A stretch of 64,000 nucleotides of DNA from an uncultured Allomuricauda sp. (GTDB lineage: Bacteria > Bacteroidota > Bacteroidia > Flavobacteriales > Flavobacteriaceae), in the NCBI RefSeq assembly GCF_947495325.1, contig NZ_CANLYK010000001.1:1178001-1242000 (forward strand), read 5' to 3'. Position 1 is the stretch's first letter, and every line of letters begins with the position of its first letter. Below the pieces are notes generated by a model. The model was not told where the DNA came from. It worked only from the letters and a program-made list of their open reading frames with translations, and ran no database searches. Made by a program: the position numbers and the translations under genes. This document shows positions 46,056 to 55,011 of the stretch, in pieces.

Positions 46056-46106
46056 AAACCCTGGGTTGGATATATCCGACCTAGGGTTTAATTGAACTAT
46101 TTTTTA
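46056..46106 (+). terminator. Long hairpin terminator after the second susD
   Basis: AAACCCTGGGTTGGAT (46056-46071) pairs with ATCCGACCTAGGGTTT (46074-46089) over 16 positions, two of them G-T wobbles, followed after a short spacer by TTTTTT at 46100-46105. It ends just before the esterase start at 46114, so it may act as partial terminator that keeps SusCD transcript above downstream genes. Confidence 0.7.
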
Positions 46107-46113
46107 AAATTCT

Positions 46114-47442
46114 ATGGTTTTGTCGAAATCAACTTTTTTTAATCATCAATGCACCTTTTATGTAATCATCGTACTCATTTTGTTACGTTGTAGTACTTCC
46201 AGAGCATCTAATATTCAACTACAGGATATTTTACTGCAAGATGAAAAGGGAACTGCTTGGATTAAGAATAGTTTAATAAAAAGCGGTGTTTTAAACACCC
46301 CTAAATATAATTTCACAGAAAAGTTCGATTCAGAAAAATCAGTATTGGAGGATAATATTAAAGGGCTCTTTTTTGAAGGACTGCCTTACCACGATAAACC
46401 CACCAAGGTATTCTGTTGGTACGGAGAACCTGAAAACCTTTCCAATGAAAGCAAAGTACCAGCTATAGTACTAGTACATGGTGGTGGTGGTACCGCATTT
46501 ACACAATGGGTAAAGGAATGGACCAATAGGGGATATATTGCCATTTCCATAGCGCTGGAAGGACAACTTCCAGGAAAGAAGATTGAAGTTGAAAATGGTA
46601 AAAAGGAATATCGGACTTTCGAATTCTCCGGGCCCAAAAGGCAGGGTTTTTTTTTAGATGTTGGATATGAAAAACTCGAAGATCAATGGTTTTATCACGC
46701 TGTGGCAGACATTATGCTTGCGGTTAGTTTGATAGAAAGCTTTCCCAAGGTAGATTCTAAAAATATTGGTATAACCGGTATTTCCTGGGGAGGTATATTA
46801 ACCAATGTGGTAACGGGTATAGATGATCGGTTTGCATTTTCCATTCCTGTTTATGGTTGTGGATATTTACACGAAACCCCTCATTATAAAAGGCTTATAT
46901 CGCGGTTGACCAAAGAACAACAAGCATTTTATTTAAACAATTGGGAGCCTTCTTTATATGTGCCGCTACAAAAACAGCCCACCCTTTTTGTAAATGGAAC
47001 AAACGATTTCCATTTTACAATGAACGGTTTTACCAAAACGTACAAAGCTTCAAAAGCGGAGAAATATCTAAGCGTAACCCTAAATATGAAGCATGGTCAT
47101 TATCCCGGATGGGAACCACGCACGATTTATGCCTTTGCAGATTATATTACCGGAAATCAAAAAAAACCAATACGGTCAAGGTTTATAGATCTGAACAAAG
47201 AGCGAGGTTTGACCTACACCTATCAAGGTGAATTGAGCGAATCCTACCTCTATTACACGACCCATACGGCGGACTGGGGAAGGGATAATTATGAATGGAA
47301 AGAGACAAGTACTAAAATCAATACAACCCAAAATACAATAAAGGCAATACTTCCAGAGGATGCCGTGGCCTACTTTATAAACACCTTAGATACGGAAGGT
47401 AATTTGTACAGTAGCCCTATGCGGTTGGTTTCAAAAAATTAA
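46114..47442 (+). CDS. Alpha/beta-hydrolase esterase (acetylxylan-esterase-like)
   Basis: 442 aa. The N-terminal hydrophobic segment (FYVIIVLILLRC) is a signal or lipoprotein anchor with an atypical lipobox. Hydrolase motifs: VLVHGGGGTAF, nucleophile Ser224 in GISWGG, NGTNDFHF (Asp) and NMKHGHYPGWEP (His). It aligns with the catalytic part of 35598-38600 (both have EDQWFYHAVADI or EDQWYYHAVALI and IESFPKVDSKNIG or IRSFPEVNPNKTG) and with its C-terminal beta-sandwich (YLYYTTHTADWGRDNYEWKE). Unlike that paralogue it has no binding modules or T9SS tail, so it probably acts in the periplasm on imported oligomers. It lies 31 bp before GH29. Confidence 0.85.
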   Translation: MVLSKSTFFNHQCTFYVIIVLILLRCSTSRASNIQLQDILLQDEKGTAWIKNSLIKSGVLNTPKYNFTEKFDSEKSVLEDNIKGLFFEGLPYHDKPTKVFCWYGEPENLSNESKVPAIVLVHGGGGTAFTQWVKEWTNRGYIAISIALEGQLPGKKIEVENGKKEYRTFEFSGPKRQGFFLDVGYEKLEDQWFYHAVADIMLAVSLIESFPKVDSKNIGITGISWGGILTNVVTGIDDRFAFSIPVYGCGYLHETPHYKRLISRLTKEQQAFYLNNWEPSLYVPLQKQPTLFVNGTNDFHFTMNGFTKTYKASKAEKYLSVTLNMKHGHYPGWEPRTIYAFADYITGNQKKPIRSRFIDLNKERGLTYTYQGELSESYLYYTTHTADWGRDNYEWKETSTKINTTQNTIKAILPEDAVAYFINTLDTEGNLYSSPMRLVSKN

Positions 47443-47473
47443 CTATTCGCAAACTGACTATAAAAATATATTT

Positions 47474-49276
47474 ATGAAGAAAATAAGCACAACTAAATAC
47501 CTCCTGTTTTTCTTAACAATAATAATGATTACCGTTGAGTCGTTCGGCCAAGAGAAAGATGGTAAGGGTATGGATAAAATGTGGGGAGATGAAAACATTA
47601 GAATAGACGCCCTAAAAAACGGCAAAGGAAAGCTTTTTGACGAAGGCAATTTTGGCATGTTTATACACTGGGGGCTATACTCCAATTTAGCCGGAAAATG
47701 GAAGGGCAAGACCTATTATGGTATAGGGGAATGGATTATGAATCCCAGAGTAGCCAATATTCCACCTAAAGAATATATGGCAACAGCCAAAGATTTTAAT
47801 CCTACTGATTTTGATGCAAAAAAAATAGCAAAGCTCGCTAAAGATGCTGGCATGAAATATATCATAGTTACGAGTAAGCATCATGAAGGGTTTGCCATGT
47901 TCGACTCTAAAGTAAGTGACTTTGACATCGTTGATGCTACACCATTTGCCAGAGACCCTATGCACGAACTGTCTGAAGCTTGTCATGAATTAGGGCTAGG
48001 TTTTGGTTTTTATTATTCCCATAATCAAGATTGGACCACTCCAGGAGGGGGAAGGGGACCCGATTTGGATGACAAAGGAAATAAGGTTGAATTCAAAGAC
48101 TATTTTTACAATAAATGTAAGCCACAGGTAAAGGAGATTTGTTCAAATTATGGGCAAATAGACTTCGTTTGGTTTGATACACCAGGCGATATGCCAAAAG
48201 AATATGTGGTTGAATTAGCAGATATGGTGCGCAAATTACAGCCAAATGCCATGATGTGTAGTCGTATTGGACATGGTATGGGCGATTATGCCAGCAAAGG
48301 CGATATGGAAGTACCTACGCAAAATATTCCTGGACTCTGGGAAACTTGCGACACCAATAACGATTCTTGGTCGTATGCTTGGTATGACAATAATTTTAAG
48401 AGTCCCAGAGAAATACTTAGTAGGCTTATTGAAACTGTTGGCAGAGGAGGCTCTTACTTGTTCAATGTAGGACCAGACCCTAAAGGCGTAGTTCCAGAAA
48501 TCGGGGTAGAATTTTTAGAGGAAGCCGGTGCATGGATCAAGAAATATCCTCAAGTGGTATACGCCGCAGGTTCTTCGCCATGGGGGCATAAATTACCTTG
48601 GGGTGATATAACAACAAAAGACAATTCATTATTTCTTTCTGTTTTTGATTGGCCGTCCGATGGAAAATTATACTTACCTGGACTAGAAGCCCAAATTGAA
48701 TCGGTATCAGTTTTAAACTCATCAGAATCCGAAGATATTTCATATGAAAGAGATAAAGACTGGACTATTTTTAATATACCCAACAAAGCACCTGAAGATT
48801 TAATATCTGTAATTGAAGTCAAATTAAAAACCCAAGCAAATAAGATAGAAGTAAATACGCCATTAGGTGTATATCCTAACACGGAAAACATCTTGTTAAG
48901 TGAATTTGCCGAGGTTAAAAATGCTGAAGAGAAAACCATACGCTGGATGGAGAAATTTGGTGAATGGAAACATGCAAATCAAATAAACAACTGGGAGGAT
49001 AACGGCAGCGTAACCTGGGAAGTTAATGTACAAAAACCTGGTTATTATTATTTGGAATTATGTTATCGTGGTTCTGGTAGGTTGGTTTGGAAAACAACAA
49101 CAGATGAAGGTATAATGGTCCAAAACCAACAAGCAGCCACTGAAAAGTACGTTTTTTATAATATGGGGATTTTAGAATTTAAAACACCAGGGAAACATAC
49201 GATAACAATCTCTTTGGTTGAAGGAGACAAGAACACATCCAGTTTAAAATCTCTGGCCTTGAAGCCAATTAAGTAG
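47474..49276 (+). CDS. GH29 alpha-L-fucosidase
   Basis: 600 aa with a signal peptide ending near ESFGQ. Catalytic barrel: GNFGMFIHWGLYSNLAGKW (about 58-76), EWIMNPRVANIPPKEY, IIVTSKHHEGFAMFDS, LGFGFYYSHNQDW, nucleophile Asp235 in FVWFDTPGD, WETCDTNNDSWSY and GRGGSYLFNVGPDPKG. A C-terminal region of about 200 residues adds two beta-rich domains, the last like a carbohydrate-binding sandwich (PGYYYLELCYRGSGRLVWKTTT). It differs from the GH29 at 38650 in N-terminus and loops, so the two likely prefer different linkages. It is co-transcribed with the esterase upstream. Confidence 0.95.
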   Translation: MKKISTTKYLLFFLTIIMITVESFGQEKDGKGMDKMWGDENIRIDALKNGKGKLFDEGNFGMFIHWGLYSNLAGKWKGKTYYGIGEWIMNPRVANIPPKEYMATAKDFNPTDFDAKKIAKLAKDAGMKYIIVTSKHHEGFAMFDSKVSDFDIVDATPFARDPMHELSEACHELGLGFGFYYSHNQDWTTPGGGRGPDLDDKGNKVEFKDYFYNKCKPQVKEICSNYGQIDFVWFDTPGDMPKEYVVELADMVRKLQPNAMMCSRIGHGMGDYASKGDMEVPTQNIPGLWETCDTNNDSWSYAWYDNNFKSPREILSRLIETVGRGGSYLFNVGPDPKGVVPEIGVEFLEEAGAWIKKYPQVVYAAGSSPWGHKLPWGDITTKDNSLFLSVFDWPSDGKLYLPGLEAQIESVSVLNSSESEDISYERDKDWTIFNIPNKAPEDLISVIEVKLKTQANKIEVNTPLGVYPNTENILLSEFAEVKNAEEKTIRWMEKFGEWKHANQINNWEDNGSVTWEVNVQKPGYYYLELCYRGSGRLVWKTTTDEGIMVQNQQAATEKYVFYNMGILEFKTPGKHTITISLVEGDKNTSSLKSLALKPIK

Positions 49277-49305
49277 GTTTCTTAACTGAAAATTTAGTGC
49301 TCTAT

Positions 49306-49328
49306 TAAAATACCCATTGGGATTTTTT
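49306..49328 (+). terminator. Short hairpin with T tract
   Basis: AAAATACCC (49306-49314) and GGGATTTT (49318 onward) form a short stem with an ATT loop and run into TTTTTT. It lies in the 83-bp gap between GH29 and the next gene, possibly an attenuator. Confidence 0.45.
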
Positions 49329-49359
49329 CTAACTTAATTAGAATATTGGGAACAGAACT

Positions 49360-50487
49360 ATGAGAAAAATACATCTTATAATTTTCAGTTTATTAGGTTT
49401 CTTGTCTTATTCGCAACAAGAATACTATCCAAATTTTAGTTGGGATAAAGTTCCTGTGGCGTTTCATTTTGGTAAACGAGGTGGTTTAATGACCAGCGAG
49501 GAAGCGAAATTCGTAACATCAAAGTCTAACTTTATTGTTTTGGAGAAAGGACATGGAGGCCGTGATTATAAATATACCGAAGACGCTATCGCCAAAGAAG
49601 CAAGGAAACTAAAAAAACTGAATCCTGGGATGAAAGTTATTTTTTATTGGAATTCTTTTTTGGATTACAATATGTACAAAGCCCATGAAGTTTATCAGAG
49701 ACATCCTCAATGGTGGTTACGTAAGCAAGATGGTGAATTGGATTTTAAGAACAAAGGGTTAAAACGCTATGATTTGTCCAATCCAAAAGTAAGGGATTGG
49801 TGGACGGATGTTGCTAAAAATGAAATTGTAAACGGAAGTACGGATGGTATTTTTATGGATGCATTTATTCAAGTCTCAAATCCCGCGAATATTAAACTCT
49901 GGGGTCAAAAAAAATATGATGATATACAACAAGGTTTAAAGGGTTTAATCAAGGAAACAAGGGAGAAATTAGGAGATGATAAACTAATAGTTTATAACGG
50001 TATTCGTTCAACCCCTCAAAGAAATGTAGGCAATAATTTCCCTGATTATACAGATGTCGTAATGATTGAGCATTTTGGGCATTTTGCAAGCACTTCCAAA
50101 GAAAGTATGTTAACTGACATCCAAGAAATGGAAAAAGCTGGAAAATCCGGTAAAATTGTGGTGTTCAAAGCTTGGCCAGGTTTTGCTTGGATTGATAAGG
50201 AGGCCATGTCCAAGCCATTTGCAGAAAAGCAAAAAATTGCTAAAAATAGTATTACATTTCCTTTGGCTGCCTTTTTAGCTGGTGCCCAGGAACATTCATA
50301 TTTTATCTACAATTGGGGTTATAGGATGGAAATGGGTTGTTTGGAATGGTATCCCGAATTTGATAAGCCGTTAGGGAAACCTTTAAATGATATGGTCATA
50401 AATGGTTGGGTATTAACAAGAGAATACGAGTACGCTTTGGTTTGGGCAAATTTAGAAACCAATGAGGCTAAAATCAATTGGAAGTAA
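49360..50487 (+). CDS. Putative glycoside hydrolase, TIM-barrel-like (GHL15-type)
   Basis: 375 aa with signal peptide MRKIHLIIFSLLGFLSYSQ. Strand/helix alternation with KFVTSKSNFIVLEKGHG, MKVIFYWNSFLDYNM, RYDLSNPKVRDWWTD, TDGIFMDAFIQVSNP, LIVYNGIRSTPQ, VVMIEHFGHFA and IVVFKAWPGFAW suggests a TIM barrel, with the Asp of IFMDAF and the Glu of MIEHFG at strand ends as possible catalytic residues. This resembles the hypothetical glycosyl-hydrolase groupings known from domain databases (GHL15), for which activity is little known. Its place between GH29 and the sensor suggests a role in the same glycan pathway. No function is claimed beyond that. Confidence 0.6.
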   Translation: MRKIHLIIFSLLGFLSYSQQEYYPNFSWDKVPVAFHFGKRGGLMTSEEAKFVTSKSNFIVLEKGHGGRDYKYTEDAIAKEARKLKKLNPGMKVIFYWNSFLDYNMYKAHEVYQRHPQWWLRKQDGELDFKNKGLKRYDLSNPKVRDWWTDVAKNEIVNGSTDGIFMDAFIQVSNPANIKLWGQKKYDDIQQGLKGLIKETREKLGDDKLIVYNGIRSTPQRNVGNNFPDYTDVVMIEHFGHFASTSKESMLTDIQEMEKAGKSGKIVVFKAWPGFAWIDKEAMSKPFAEKQKIAKNSITFPLAAFLAGAQEHSYFIYNWGYRMEMGCLEWYPEFDKPLGKPLNDMVINGWVLTREYEYALVWANLETNEAKINWK

Positions 50488-50489
50488 AA

Positions 50490-50603
50490 ATGCGATTAAT
50501 GAAGATAATCAAAAGAGTAATTTTGGTTGGCGGTATCTTAGTAAGTATATCTACTTCAGCGCAATACAAGAAAAGTATTGCCATCAGTTCTATTGCAGAA
50601 TAA
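50490..50603 (+). pseudogene. Truncated secreted-protein gene (signal peptide only)
   Basis: A 37-codon frame begins two bases after the preceding stop codon and reads as a good signal peptide (MRLMKIIKRVILVGGILVSI, then STSAQ) followed by YKKSIAISSIAE and a stop. The same frame continues after the stop as CTIDSNGNRIFSLNSY to a second stop at about 50690. This looks like the 5' end of a lost exported enzyme, with the rest deleted. The remainder up to 50802 is AT-rich and holds the sensor gene's leader. Confidence 0.5.
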
Positions 50604-50802
50604 GCCCGTGGGTGTACCATAGATAGTAATGGAAATAGAATTTTCAGTCTAAATAGTTACATGAACCTGCAGCTTTTTATTGTGGTAACATGAAAATGGT
50701 TGATCAATTGGAAAGTTTTCTACTTTAGTATAACTAATTTGTTTTTCATTATAATGATAGCATTTCCTTAGATTAATGGTCGCTATAAAAACTAATAATT
50801 AT

Positions 50803-53800
50803 ATGAAGTTGTTTAATAAGCAATCTATTATAAATCTATTTCTTGTAAGCTTTAGTTTATTAAATTTTACTAATGCCCAAAATTTTCAACGAATTTCAAA
50901 TAAAGAAGGGTTTAACCAAAATACCATCAATACGATTGAGCAAGATTTGTATGGCTTTATTTGGTTTGGCACACCCAATAGTTTGATACGATATGATGGT
51001 TACGAATTTAAAACCTACACAACCCAATCAAAAAATATAGGTAATATTTCAAGTAACCATATTACATCGCTTTACAATGATAAAAAAGGTGTTTTATGGA
51101 TAGGAACCGATATTGGTCTTAATGCCTACATTCCTTGGTTGGAAAAGTTTTTTACCGTTCCACTCCCTAAAGGATTCTCTATTAATCATATTGAATCAGG
51201 GCCTCAGGGCCGCATCTGGTTCTCGGGAGAAAACCAGTTATTTACATGTAATCTTCAAGATGTAGAGAAAGGCATTTTTAAAGTCTCAGAAAATATTTTA
51301 GAATCTGTAACTGATACTATTGAAATTTTAGATTTTAGTTTTAAAGATGAAAATTCACTAATTATAGGAACTACAAATGGCTTAAAAAAACTACTGTTTG
51401 ATAAAGAAACATTTGACGAAAAACCAAAAATAGAAGCTGTAAAAGATTTTGAAGTTTTTAAAACTAAAGTAATCAGAACGGTTTTAAACTTAAATGATAT
51501 TTTTTGGATAGGTACTGATAGTGGCGTATTTAAAATAACAATTGATGGTGATACAGCTCATATGCTCAATGATTTTAGTTCGTCAAATAACCAAAATATA
51601 TCTAAATGGTCAGTTAAAGATATCATTGAAGACCATTCAGGAGTAATTTGGATTGGGACAAGAAATTACGGATTATTTAAATATCATAAAGAACAAAACT
51701 ATTTTGATCATTTTTATTATGACTCCAAAAACCAATTTAGTTTAAGTGCCAACCATATCAATGCCTTATATCAAGATGATTTTAATGTGATGTGGATAGG
51801 TACTGCACAAGGCGGAATAAACAAGTTGGATGTTTTTCAAAAACCATTCTTATCATATACCAATAATCCCTATGACTCTTATTCGATTCCAAATAATTTA
51901 ATTACATCAATTTTTGAAGACACTAAAGGGAAACTTTGGATATCTGCTTTTAATACCACTTTGTCCAGAAGCTTAAGTAAGGTAAATAGCAAGACTGTTA
52001 AAAAACTTAAGTTCGAGAATTTACAAAACAAAGTCCCTATAAACAAAGGAGATGTTATACGATGTATTTTTGAAGACAAATATGGTTTTTTGTGGTTTGG
52101 AGCGGATCATTCTTTAATGGTTTATAATCCAAGAGACGATCAATTTAAAAGGCTTTCCTTAAAACAGAATGGAGCACTTTTAAATGAAAATCCTGTTAGG
52201 TCCGTTAATCAAATTGATGAAAATCATATCGTTTTATCCGGAAATAATATCACTGTTCTATCAAATCCTTGGCGAAATATTGAATCAAAAAATACAGCTC
52301 ATTTAGAGGTGTCTTCATTTTTGAGTTTGGATAATGGTAGAGTTCATGATGTATTAATAGATGATACAACCAATAATTTATGGTTTGGCACATCTAAAGG
52401 ACTCATGCATGGAACATTCAATGGTAGCCAAATTGCAATAAATAAAGTATACACCAACAACAAATCTGATGAAATTAAATTAAGCCTTAATAATGTGTTT
52501 ACACTACATCAAGAAAATAATCATATATGGATAGGGACATTTGGAGGAGGATTAAATAAGATGACCTTAGATACCGAAGGGAAACCAGTAAAAATAGAAT
52601 ATTATAGAAAAAATGATATTCTTCCAGATGATGCTATTTATGGTATTTTACAACAGGATGATGAGTATCTATGGTTAAGTACCGATATGGGTTTGGTAAA
52701 GCTTGATATTGATAGTACCAATAATGTAAATGTTTATGATGTAAGAGATGGTTTACCCCAAAATAATTTTAGGCAGAATGCTTTTTTTAAAGGGGGTTCA
52801 GGACATGTCTATTTTGGAGGATTAAACGGGTTAACAGTTTTTAATCCCCAAGAGATAAAAAAAAACGACCAAGCTCCTGAGGTTTTGATATCAGCTTTAT
52901 TGATTAACAATCAAAGGATTAAAATAGGAGAAAAAATTAATGGGAAAGTTTTACTTGAAAAATCTATCTCAGAAACTGATAACATTGCCATCAGTCAAAA
53001 CGAAAGAATTATATCTTTCAATTTATCCGTTAAACATACTTCAGTACCCTCAAAAAATAAATTGGCCTATAAGTTAGAAGGATTTAATGACGATTGGATT
53101 GAGTTGCAAGAAGGAAAAGCAACAGTAACATATACCAATCTTTCGGCAGATAAATATGTATTTAGAGTAAAAGCAGCTAATGGAGATGGAATTTGGAGTG
53201 AATCTGAAAGAACTTTAAACCTTGAAATTTTACCACCATGGTATAATACTTGGTGGAGTTATCTAATCTTTTTTCTACTTGCTATAGGTTTAGGTGTAGG
53301 TGTTGTTATATATTTTGTTCAGCACGAACGACTAAAGCAAGGGCTCATATACGAGAAAAAGGATAAGGAACGTATTGAAACCATTAATAAGGGAAAGTTT
53401 CAGTATTTCACGAATTTATCGCATGAATTTAGAACACCTCTCACCTTAATTGCAGGTCCTTTAGAGCGTATTATTGCAAAAAATTCTGATTTAAGTAATG
53501 TGAAATATTTGTCCATCGTTCAGAAGAACACTAAAAGACTTCTTAGTTTAGCAGACCAATTAATTACATTTAGACAGGCGGAAGAAGGGCGAGTTAAACT
53601 TAATCTTACGAAATTAAGTTTAGGTGGTTTTATATATCCAACTACCGAGGCTTTTGAAAATTACGCTTTAGAAAAAAACATCAACTTTTTTTATAAAGTT
53701 ACCGACCCAAACCAAGATATAGTTATCGATATAGAAAAGTTTGAACGTATCATATTCAATCTGCTTTCCAATTCATTTAAAAACATACACCCACAAGGTA

Positions 53801-54972
53801 CTATTAGTATAGAAGCAGGAATAGAACGCTCTAACGATAAAAATTGGATCAAGATTGATGTTATTGATAATGGAAAAGGAATACCTGCCGAAAATTTAGA
53901 CAATATATTTGAGCGCTTTTATCAACTGGGGAACAAAGAAGGCGATATAAGTGGAGGGGGCATTGGACTATCGTTTTGTAAATCCCTTGTTAGTTTGTTT
54001 GAAGGCGAAATTCATGCTACAAGTATTCCCGGTGTTGAGACTCGATTTACCGTGAAAATACCATCTAAGCCTATAGAGTCGCATGAAGTTGATAATATAG
54101 ATGTCAATGAAAAATCCTTTATTAAAGATTGGGTGCCATTATCCAATACTATCAGCAAAGAGAATACTGATACTACTGAAACCAAAAGTCAAAAAGAGTT
54201 TTCCGTTCTAGTGGTTGAAAATGAAGAAGATGTTCAGAGCTTTTTGTATCATGAACTTTCTTCAACTTATAATGTAAGGATAGCTAATAATGGTATTGAA
54301 GCACTTGATAAGATCAAATTAAATGAGCCTGATTTAGTAATAAGTGATGTTATGATGCCAGAAATGGATGGTTATCAGCTTTGTGAAAGAATAAAGTCTA
54401 CCCCGGAAACCTGCCACATACCTGTTTTATTATTAACGGCATTAGGTACGAATGAGGATGTTATCAAGGGTCTGGAGTTTGGAGCAGAGGAATATTTAAG
54501 TAAACCGTTTTCTATAAAACACTTAGAATTGCGGATTGTCAGGCTGATTCAAAACAGTAAAAAAATAAGACAATATTTTTCTAAAAATAGTGCTCTACCA
54601 AAGGCAGGTATAAAACTTGAATTATCAAAAAAAGATGAGGTTTTTCTAAAGAAAGTTACTCAGGTCATAGAAAAAAACATATCCGATTCCAGTTTTGGGG
54701 TTGAAGAGCTATCTACCGCAATGGGTTCAAGTAACTCGCGCTTTTATAGACGTTTAAAACAGCTTACAGGCCAAGTACCAAACGTATATTTGAGAAATTA
54801 CAGATTACAACGGGCAGCTGAACTTTTAAAAAGCAATGAAGGGTTTAATGTGGCCGAAGTTATGTATCAAATTGGTATAGAATCAAACTCGTATTTCTCA
54901 ACATCGTTTAAAAAATTACATGGATTCCTTCCATCGGAGTTTTTAAAAATGGAAACATCTAAAACAACATAA
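50803..54972 (+). CDS. Hybrid two-component system sensor/regulator (HTCS)
   Basis: 1389 aa from ATG 50803, which gives a proper signal peptide; the ATG at 50776 adds nine polar residues. Order: periplasmic sensor of two seven-bladed regulator propellers (repeats such as GFIWFGTPNSLIRYDG, GVLWIGTDIGLN, NVMWIGTAQGGINKLD), Y_Y_Y domain (about 720-805), membrane helix (about 811-842), HisKA with His874 in NLSHEFRTPL, HATPase (NLLSNSFKN, DNGKGIP, GGGIGLSFCKSLV), receiver with Asp1182 in VISDVMMPEMDGY, and a C-terminal AraC-type DNA-binding domain. HTCS proteins sense glycan fragments directly and turn on their own locus. It most likely controls the 41143-56895 genes. Confidence 0.96.
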   Translation: MKLFNKQSIINLFLVSFSLLNFTNAQNFQRISNKEGFNQNTINTIEQDLYGFIWFGTPNSLIRYDGYEFKTYTTQSKNIGNISSNHITSLYNDKKGVLWIGTDIGLNAYIPWLEKFFTVPLPKGFSINHIESGPQGRIWFSGENQLFTCNLQDVEKGIFKVSENILESVTDTIEILDFSFKDENSLIIGTTNGLKKLLFDKETFDEKPKIEAVKDFEVFKTKVIRTVLNLNDIFWIGTDSGVFKITIDGDTAHMLNDFSSSNNQNISKWSVKDIIEDHSGVIWIGTRNYGLFKYHKEQNYFDHFYYDSKNQFSLSANHINALYQDDFNVMWIGTAQGGINKLDVFQKPFLSYTNNPYDSYSIPNNLITSIFEDTKGKLWISAFNTTLSRSLSKVNSKTVKKLKFENLQNKVPINKGDVIRCIFEDKYGFLWFGADHSLMVYNPRDDQFKRLSLKQNGALLNENPVRSVNQIDENHIVLSGNNITVLSNPWRNIESKNTAHLEVSSFLSLDNGRVHDVLIDDTTNNLWFGTSKGLMHGTFNGSQIAINKVYTNNKSDEIKLSLNNVFTLHQENNHIWIGTFGGGLNKMTLDTEGKPVKIEYYRKNDILPDDAIYGILQQDDEYLWLSTDMGLVKLDIDSTNNVNVYDVRDGLPQNNFRQNAFFKGGSGHVYFGGLNGLTVFNPQEIKKNDQAPEVLISALLINNQRIKIGEKINGKVLLEKSISETDNIAISQNERIISFNLSVKHTSVPSKNKLAYKLEGFNDDWIELQEGKATVTYTNLSADKYVFRVKAANGDGIWSESERTLNLEILPPWYNTWWSYLIFFLLAIGLGVGVVIYFVQHERLKQGLIYEKKDKERIETINKGKFQYFTNLSHEFRTPLTLIAGPLERIIAKNSDLSNVKYLSIVQKNTKRLLSLADQLITFRQAEEGRVKLNLTKLSLGGFIYPTTEAFENYALEKNINFFYKVTDPNQDIVIDIEKFERIIFNLLSNSFKNIHPQGTISIEAGIERSNDKNWIKIDVIDNGKGIPAENLDNIFERFYQLGNKEGDISGGGIGLSFCKSLVSLFEGEIHATSIPGVETRFTVKIPSKPIESHEVDNIDVNEKSFIKDWVPLSNTISKENTDTTETKSQKEFSVLVVENEEDVQSFLYHELSSTYNVRIANNGIEALDKIKLNEPDLVISDVMMPEMDGYQLCERIKSTPETCHIPVLLLTALGTNEDVIKGLEFGAEEYLSKPFSIKHLELRIVRLIQNSKKIRQYFSKNSALPKAGIKLELSKKDEVFLKKVTQVIEKNISDSSFGVEELSTAMGSSNSRFYRRLKQLTGQVPNVYLRNYRLQRAAELLKSNEGFNVAEVMYQIGIESNSYFSTSFKKLHGFLPSEFLKMETSKTT

Positions 54973-55011
54973 TTAGATAATTGTTGGGAACATTTAATAG
55001 CAAAATAGGAA

